Source: Membranipora membranacea (Eukaryota; Bryozoa; Gymnolaemata; Cheilostomatida; Membraniporidae). Taken from it: a DNA stretch of 64,000 nt. This document shows, piece after piece, positions 58,991 through 64,000 of the stretch (the first letter of the stretch is position 1; every line of letters starts with the position of its first letter). The stretch spans positions 13,065,493 through 13,129,492 of the forward strand of contig OU612071.1 in assembly GCA_914767715.1 (NCBI GenBank), written 5' to 3'. A program made the position numbers and the translations under genes. A model generated the notes under the pieces. It saw only the letters and a program-made list of their open reading frames with translations. It was not told the origin of the DNA and did not search any database.

Positions 58991-60071
58991 TATATTTTAT
59001 AGTGTCATTCACCCAAGCACATTACTCGGAAGCCAAGAACTATAAATCTTCTGGTATGAAAAACAAGCCCTGTCAAATTTTTCGCACCGAGCTATCAGAG
59101 TCTTAAGACCAAGCCACATCAATGGCACTGAAACACATTGGTTTTAAATAATTTATGCATTGATGATATGGTGCACTGTATATTACTAGCAAACAGATTT
59201 TGAGAAAAACTCATAAGCAAGAATAGCACTAACCAATACAGATTGACTTGGCAACAGAAAACGTCTCAGTGAATTAAACGCGATTTTTCCCCAAGATTAG
59301 GGCTGTATACCGGGTATATCAGGTATACCGGCTGTATTTCAGGTGTATACCTCTCCTGAGCATTGCAATAGATATTTTTCCCTTTGGCATTACATTTTGA
59401 ATCGAAATCAAATTGAGACTTATTCCCAATTTTTTGGTTATGGAAGTTTACGTCTGAAAGTATATAAGCATTGTTGAATGAATTTTGAGTGACATTCACA
59501 GCGTGAAGATTTCGGTATTGGCACAGCCTTAAAATCAGGAAAAGTCAAAAATTAGTTTTAAAACATGTTTTACATACTTTGTCCATAATTCAGAAGGTCC
59601 CCTTCAAGTGTAGGTGGCTGGGAAGATTTGGTCAAAAGTAGGTGTGCCTAGCTGTAGCAGGACTGGAAATAATTTGAAGATAAAAATCATTCATGTTAAC
59701 CATTCGCAATGATAGCGAATTTAATTCACTGTGGTGGGTATGATCCAGTTGCCAGATTTAGCTAAATGATAGATAGATAAGTTGTCAGGCGCAAAGTACG
59801 GTGCTGTCAAACTATTCGGTAAAAATAGACAATGTAGTGCGTTATTAATATAAAATAGCGGTGTGATAACCATTAGTTTGATGTGGTGGCTTAAGAAGGT
59901 TGGATTGATAATGGAGCAGTTGACAGTTCTTATGAATGCAGAGCTTTCCTGGTATCTGTTTAATCTCTCACATTTGGCAAAGTAAAAATAAAATATAAAT
60001 CCAGTAAGATGATATATGTGATAGGCAGACAACACTTTGTGCCTATGGGTCCTATCATCAAATTAAAATTA

Positions 60072-60145
60072 TGACAAACTTTGTTCAATGTTCGGTGCCC
60101 CCCCCCCCCCCTCCCCACCCACCTTATCAAGTTTGTCAAGACATG
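60072..60145. repeat. palindrome with C-rich loop, copy 3
   Basis: Stem TGACAAACTT/AAGTTTGTCA. The loop begins CAATGTTCGGTGCCCC and contains a C run of 15. It is the positional paralogue of the 54-kb palindrome but has the opposite loop orientation. Confidence 0.85.
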
Positions 60146-61455
60146 CTAAGTCTGCTGGTGCCGACATAGGTGTAGATTTTGGCAGTTCACCAAGTAATAC
60201 ATACATTATATTGTCTATTGCTGAATCTTTCTCTCTGTCTGTACTGAATTATAGTATGGTATTTTTAAGATTGACCTTAAAAATCACATGTGTTGGCTTT
60301 GATATGCAATGCATGACGTCGATGAAGTTGTTTTTGTTGGTACATCCGGCTCAATTTCAGACAAAAAGGCCATGAGGATCATCTAGTCTTGTCTTGTCGT
60401 ACGAGGGCGACTGTGATAGAATTGAATAAACCAGTCAGTATACAGGCGATATATGGCATCCATCGTATTCAGATATTGGTAGTAAATCTGTCAGAAAGTT
60501 TTTTTAAAGTCAGCCAGATCCATCACCATAATGCAAAGCCGTGTTTTAAGGTTTTGATATGTATCTTTTTTGCGTGTTTTCTCTCTGATCATTGAGTAAT
60601 TTTGGCGGTAAAAAATAAAAGTTAATATATTTAATCCGATATCGCACCCCATTTAGGACAGGATGACTCGTTAGCGATGATTATACGGTTTATTCCGATC
60701 TTAGAGCTGCTGACTTGTAACACAACCATGTTTGAGCTATTGGGATTATTTCCTGCTACGGCCTTCTGACTCTGCCCAATGTGACCTGACCTGTCTGTTA
60801 ATTGCAAGGAACTTGGTGTTAAATATGGCATCTCTGAAGGCACCTTTGTTAATCAGTTGTTGAACTTGGAAAGAACCCTTACTATCAAATGGGGATGTTT
60901 GAATATTTATGATTATAAAAATTATGACCTTGAGTCAAGGGAAAGAGTAGTGAATAGTTATTATCTGAAAATTATGTAAAATGTGACTGCAGATGAGGTA
61001 CGTTGCAAGGTTTTTCACCTCCGATTGCTTTTACACAGGCTACTTGGAGACCAAGTAATAGTAATGTCATATTCAGGTGAATGATACTGAAAAAATGAAA
61101 TGAACCCACTAAGTATGTAGCATATAAATGAGAGAAACGGGACTTAGCTTATATATTGCTGGTAAATGGCAGTTACAAAAACAAGCTAGCTGAATAATTG
61201 AATACATCGCTATCATGTGTTTGCTGTTGAGATTTTGGTTAAGTGCAATGGGAAAACACAGAAGGATTTTTAACTGGCTGCACAAAACCTTCTACATATG
61301 GTGTTACATAGGAAGTTTTTTGAATCAAATGGCTACAAGTGCTCAAAAAATCGAATTACCTTGTCAAATTCTGATTTTCTCAATGATAAATTCAATGGTA
61401 CAAGAACTGGTGATGGGACGAAGACGGCAAGTCCCGTAATTCATATTTACTTTTT

Positions 61456-62225
61456 TTAACGTGATATATCGCCTTTTCTGTTTTCCAGAAACTTCTCGTC
61501 CCATCTCAAAAACCCCTTTTCTGACATGTTGCTTAACCTATTTTCAGTTTTTTGGGTAGAGAGGTGTCCATGATTTTGACCGAATGAAGCTTGTGTTGCC
61601 ACAAAAATCCAAATAAAAGCTCAAGATTTAAAGCAATAATCAATAATGGATACGATCAAAATCTAGACAATCTCCTGCAGCTGCTTATCTTCATGCTGAC
61701 AACAAAATGGATTGACAGCTTTCTTAATTTCTGAATTGTGGTGGGCAAATTTTGTCCTAAATTAGTGAAAGCTTGGGTTATTACCTGTTACAGATGTGAC
61801 AACCAGGAACTGTATGCTGGTTAGATTATTGATTGAAGTGACAGTACAACTAACAGACTAAAATGGAATAATGAATTGGAATTTTCTAGTCCATGCATGA
61901 TTGGGGTCCCATCGAATAGGGAGTCAGAAATGGTCCTTTTACTATTGCAAAAATCAATATTAAGACACGGAGAGAGGAGGCCTGAAAACATAAAGCTTTA
62001 TTAAAATGTCACTTCAACAGTAAATACCATGTCTCCTCAATATGGAGAAAGCATAAACTAATCAAATACATCAATAATAAGGCGTAGAGTGCTCAATTAA
62101 AACGGGCTCTTTTTTCAACAAAATGAACTTTCAGATGTCACTGCGACTTAACGTAAAATATTTGGAAGGATCAACAGTGAAAATAACTGTAAGAAACGAT
62201 CACAAATACAATATTACAAAGTTTT
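61456..62225. mobile_element. TTAA-flanked DNA transposon, copy 3 (3'-truncated)
   Basis: The left TIR is identical to copy 2. The right end is lost: sequence jumps at about 62,225 into the CCTGGTATTTCTTTAATCTC module. Confidence 0.8.
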
Positions 62226-62411
62226 CCTTTCCTGGTATTTCTTTAATCTCTCACATTTTGCAAAGTAAAAAATAAAATATAAATCCAATAAGATGATATA
62301 TGTGATAGGCAGAGAACACTTTGTGCCTATGGGTCCTAGCATCAAACTAAAATTATCGGAAGTGGCTTTAATATCCATGATTTGAACATAGTTTGGATCT
62401 CGGTCTACTGT

Positions 62412-62483
62412 AGCCTGTCTTGACAACCTTTGTTCAGTGTTCGGTGTCCCCCCACCCCACCTAACTAAGCTGTCGTGACAGGC
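62412..62483. repeat. palindrome with C-rich loop, copy 4
   Basis: Outer stem AGCCTGTC/GACAGGCT. The inner stem is partly decayed. The loop has the C-rich orientation. Confidence 0.8.
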
Positions 62484-62756
62484 TAAGTTTACTGATGCCG
62501 ACATAAGTGTAGATTTTGGCAGTTAACCAAGCAATACATACCTTATATTATCAATTGCTGAATATTTCTCTCTCTCTCTCTCTGCTCTGAATAATATTAT
62601 ATATATTATATTCATATTATGGTATTTTTAGATTGAAACTATAAATCACAGGTGTTGGTGTTTGATGTGGAATACATGACGTTTATAAAGGTGTTGGTTG
62701 TACACCCGGCTCAATTCTAGACCAAAATGCCGTGAGGATCATACAATCTTATTGGG

Positions 62757-62806
62757 TAGGTGGTAGCTCAGTTGGTTAGAGTTTGCTCCTGGCTTGTAAT
62801 CCAACC
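62757..62806 (+). repeat. tRNA-Thr-like SINE head, truncated
   Basis: GGTGGTAGCTCAGTTGGTTAG is followed by CTGGCTTGTAATCCA, which resembles a tRNA-Thr anticodon arm. It is then joined to the AACCATGTTTGAGCTATTGG module seen at 54.76 and 60.72 kb. No B box. Confidence 0.6.
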
Positions 62807-62820
62807 ATGTTTGAGCTATT

Positions 62821-64000
62821 GGGATTAAGTGTTTGTTTATCCTGTCAAGGTTATTAGACAATACTTGAAAACCACAGCTATAGGTAAAGTTGCAAAAATT
62901 AAATATAACCTTTGATTAGTGGTTGGGGTTTTTATAGGTAATGTCCCGTAAAATTAAATGGTGCCAAGTTTTCAAACAATCATGCCAAGGTTAAAAGACA
63001 ACATTTGAATACCAGAACCAGGATTTAGTAGCAAAACATGTATAATTTATGTCCCATAAAATTCAAAATAATGCTTTGAGAGCCAGCCAAGCACAGTTCC
63101 GCTCAGCAAAAATCCACCAAACCTGCCAATAGTTCTATTTCTGGAAGTTTCATCAATCAATAACATTATTTCAACAGGGCTGTAGATTTAGAGGAGGCAG
63201 AGAGGCACTGCCTCCCCTAGACAGCTAAATACAATAAAACACTACAATTGAAATTCCATTTGCTTAATATATGCCTCAATTTGCTCGAAGAGGATAATTA
63301 CTGGTAATGTCCGAGACACGGCTCAGACTTTTGCCTCCCCTACCATTTTTTTCTAAAATATGGGCTTGTTTAACCCGTTTAATGTTTTTTAACCCATACA
63401 TCAAATGGGCATAGTTGTACAAATGTTGAAGGCAAGAACTATGGTGTTTGTTCACAAATTTCTTTTGTGTTTTTGGATAGGGTCATACATATTTTTATAG
63501 CTCCATTTAGTTTCCGAATATTTCATCTTGTTTATTAACTGTAAGCTTCCGCCTTTCTGAGATGATCAAGAGGAAGCAGTTGACATTCGTTATGATTTCT
63601 TGGCCTCACAAGGAACTTTCCTAAAATCACAACCATATGACCCGAACAAAATATTGGCATTCATATACTCAAAATAAGCTGCTTTAAAAAGGTAAAAGAT
63701 GAAGATTCTGATCTCAAAAATTCAAACCGAAATGATTCCATGCCACTATCTGTTACATCAACTGTTTTTCAATATGGAATGTTTGCATTTGCACTCCTGA
63801 TGCTATGCTCTTGCGACATGATTGTAAAAAGCTTTCCATTTTATCTGATAGCATGTCAGCGCTGCAATCCCTTCACAATCAAGTACTAGGAACTAAGACG
63901 AAACCAGACTGTGTGGAAAATAAATATAAACCAACCAAAAACTGTATAAGCCAACTGGCCCGAACTAACCATCTAGACTTCTTGAAGGTGCCTTGGCACA
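62821..64000. other. no gene; one possible MITE end
   Basis: CAGGGCTGTAGATTTAGAGG at 63,175 matches the left end of the hAT-like MITE and is followed by a CTCCCC-rich stretch. Its right end was not found. The rest shows no supported feature. Confidence 0.4.

Larger units (their letters stand above)
59000..62720. repeat. about 4-kb tandem-type duplication, copy 2
   Basis: The partner of 52,910-57,030. A deletion of about 300 bp relative to copy 1 removed the right end of the TTAA element and its flank at about 62,225. Confidence 0.85.

Noticed and set aside
1-64000. CRISPR array, operons, bacterial promoters or phage modules
   Set aside because: No spaced identical repeats and no prokaryotic gene density. 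The sequence is clearly eukaryotic.

Overview
This window looks like non-coding DNA from an animal nuclear genome. It is AT-rich, no open frame exceeds about 270 codons, and the recognisable content is tRNA-derived SINEs, DNA transposons, segmental duplications, small exon-like blocks with GT/AG splice signals, and one tyrosine-recombinase retrotransposon. Elements of that last kind (Ngaro/DIRS group with an SGNH-hydrolase-like domain) are known from aquatic invertebrates and fishes, so a marine invertebrate is a reasonable guess. The species cannot be fixed from the sequence.

Layout. (1) 1-38 kb is an old, diverged tandem duplication. About 3.37-7.71 kb is paralogous to 22.66-26.10 kb. The blocks at 13.4-19.6, 26.9-30.3, 31.0-34.7 and 35.3-37.9 kb share several modules. 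The minus strand of these blocks carries repeated exon-like pieces: a Thr/Asp-rich cassette, a piece ending in WDE before GTAAGT, an 'NIPKANFK'-type piece, and a terminal piece ending LLASHK-stop or LVASHK-stop. These suggest decaying and possibly partly live copies of an unrecognised multi-exon gene family read right to left. Several transposons are inserted here, and paralogous empty sites support their boundaries: a 442-bp element with an 8-bp target duplication, a 1.09-kb TTAA-flanked element, a 2.54-kb element with about 0.75-kb terminal inverted repeats, and a 907-bp insertion.

(2) 40.2-46.0 kb is a degenerate Ngaro-like retrotransposon on the minus strand. Its order is SGNH-like domain, gag with zinc knuckle, reverse transcriptase, RNase H, tyrosine recombinase, then a duplicated 291-bp block, with a ~100-bp repeat at both ends. 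It has stops, frameshifts and a lost catalytic Asp. An 18-bp hairpin motif (GGCG-loop-CGCC) recurs five times inside it, mostly between the ORFs, and has different outer stems at different sites.

(3) 47.6-62.8 kb is a mosaic of repeat units. Copies of one unit lie near 48, 50.5 and 58.5 kb. A roughly 4-kb unit is duplicated at about 52.9-57.0 and 59.0-62.7 kb. Four copies of a palindrome with a C-rich loop lie here, and one of them has its loop inverted relative to its tandem paralogue. The region also has a short hAT-like MITE and two or three SINE copies. (4) 62.8-64.0 kb shows no gene.

No complete host gene can be claimed. The strongest host-coding candidates are single minus-strand exons at 15.5-15.9, 20.9-21.3, 17.1, 14.5, 31.4, 29.06 and 29.85 kb.
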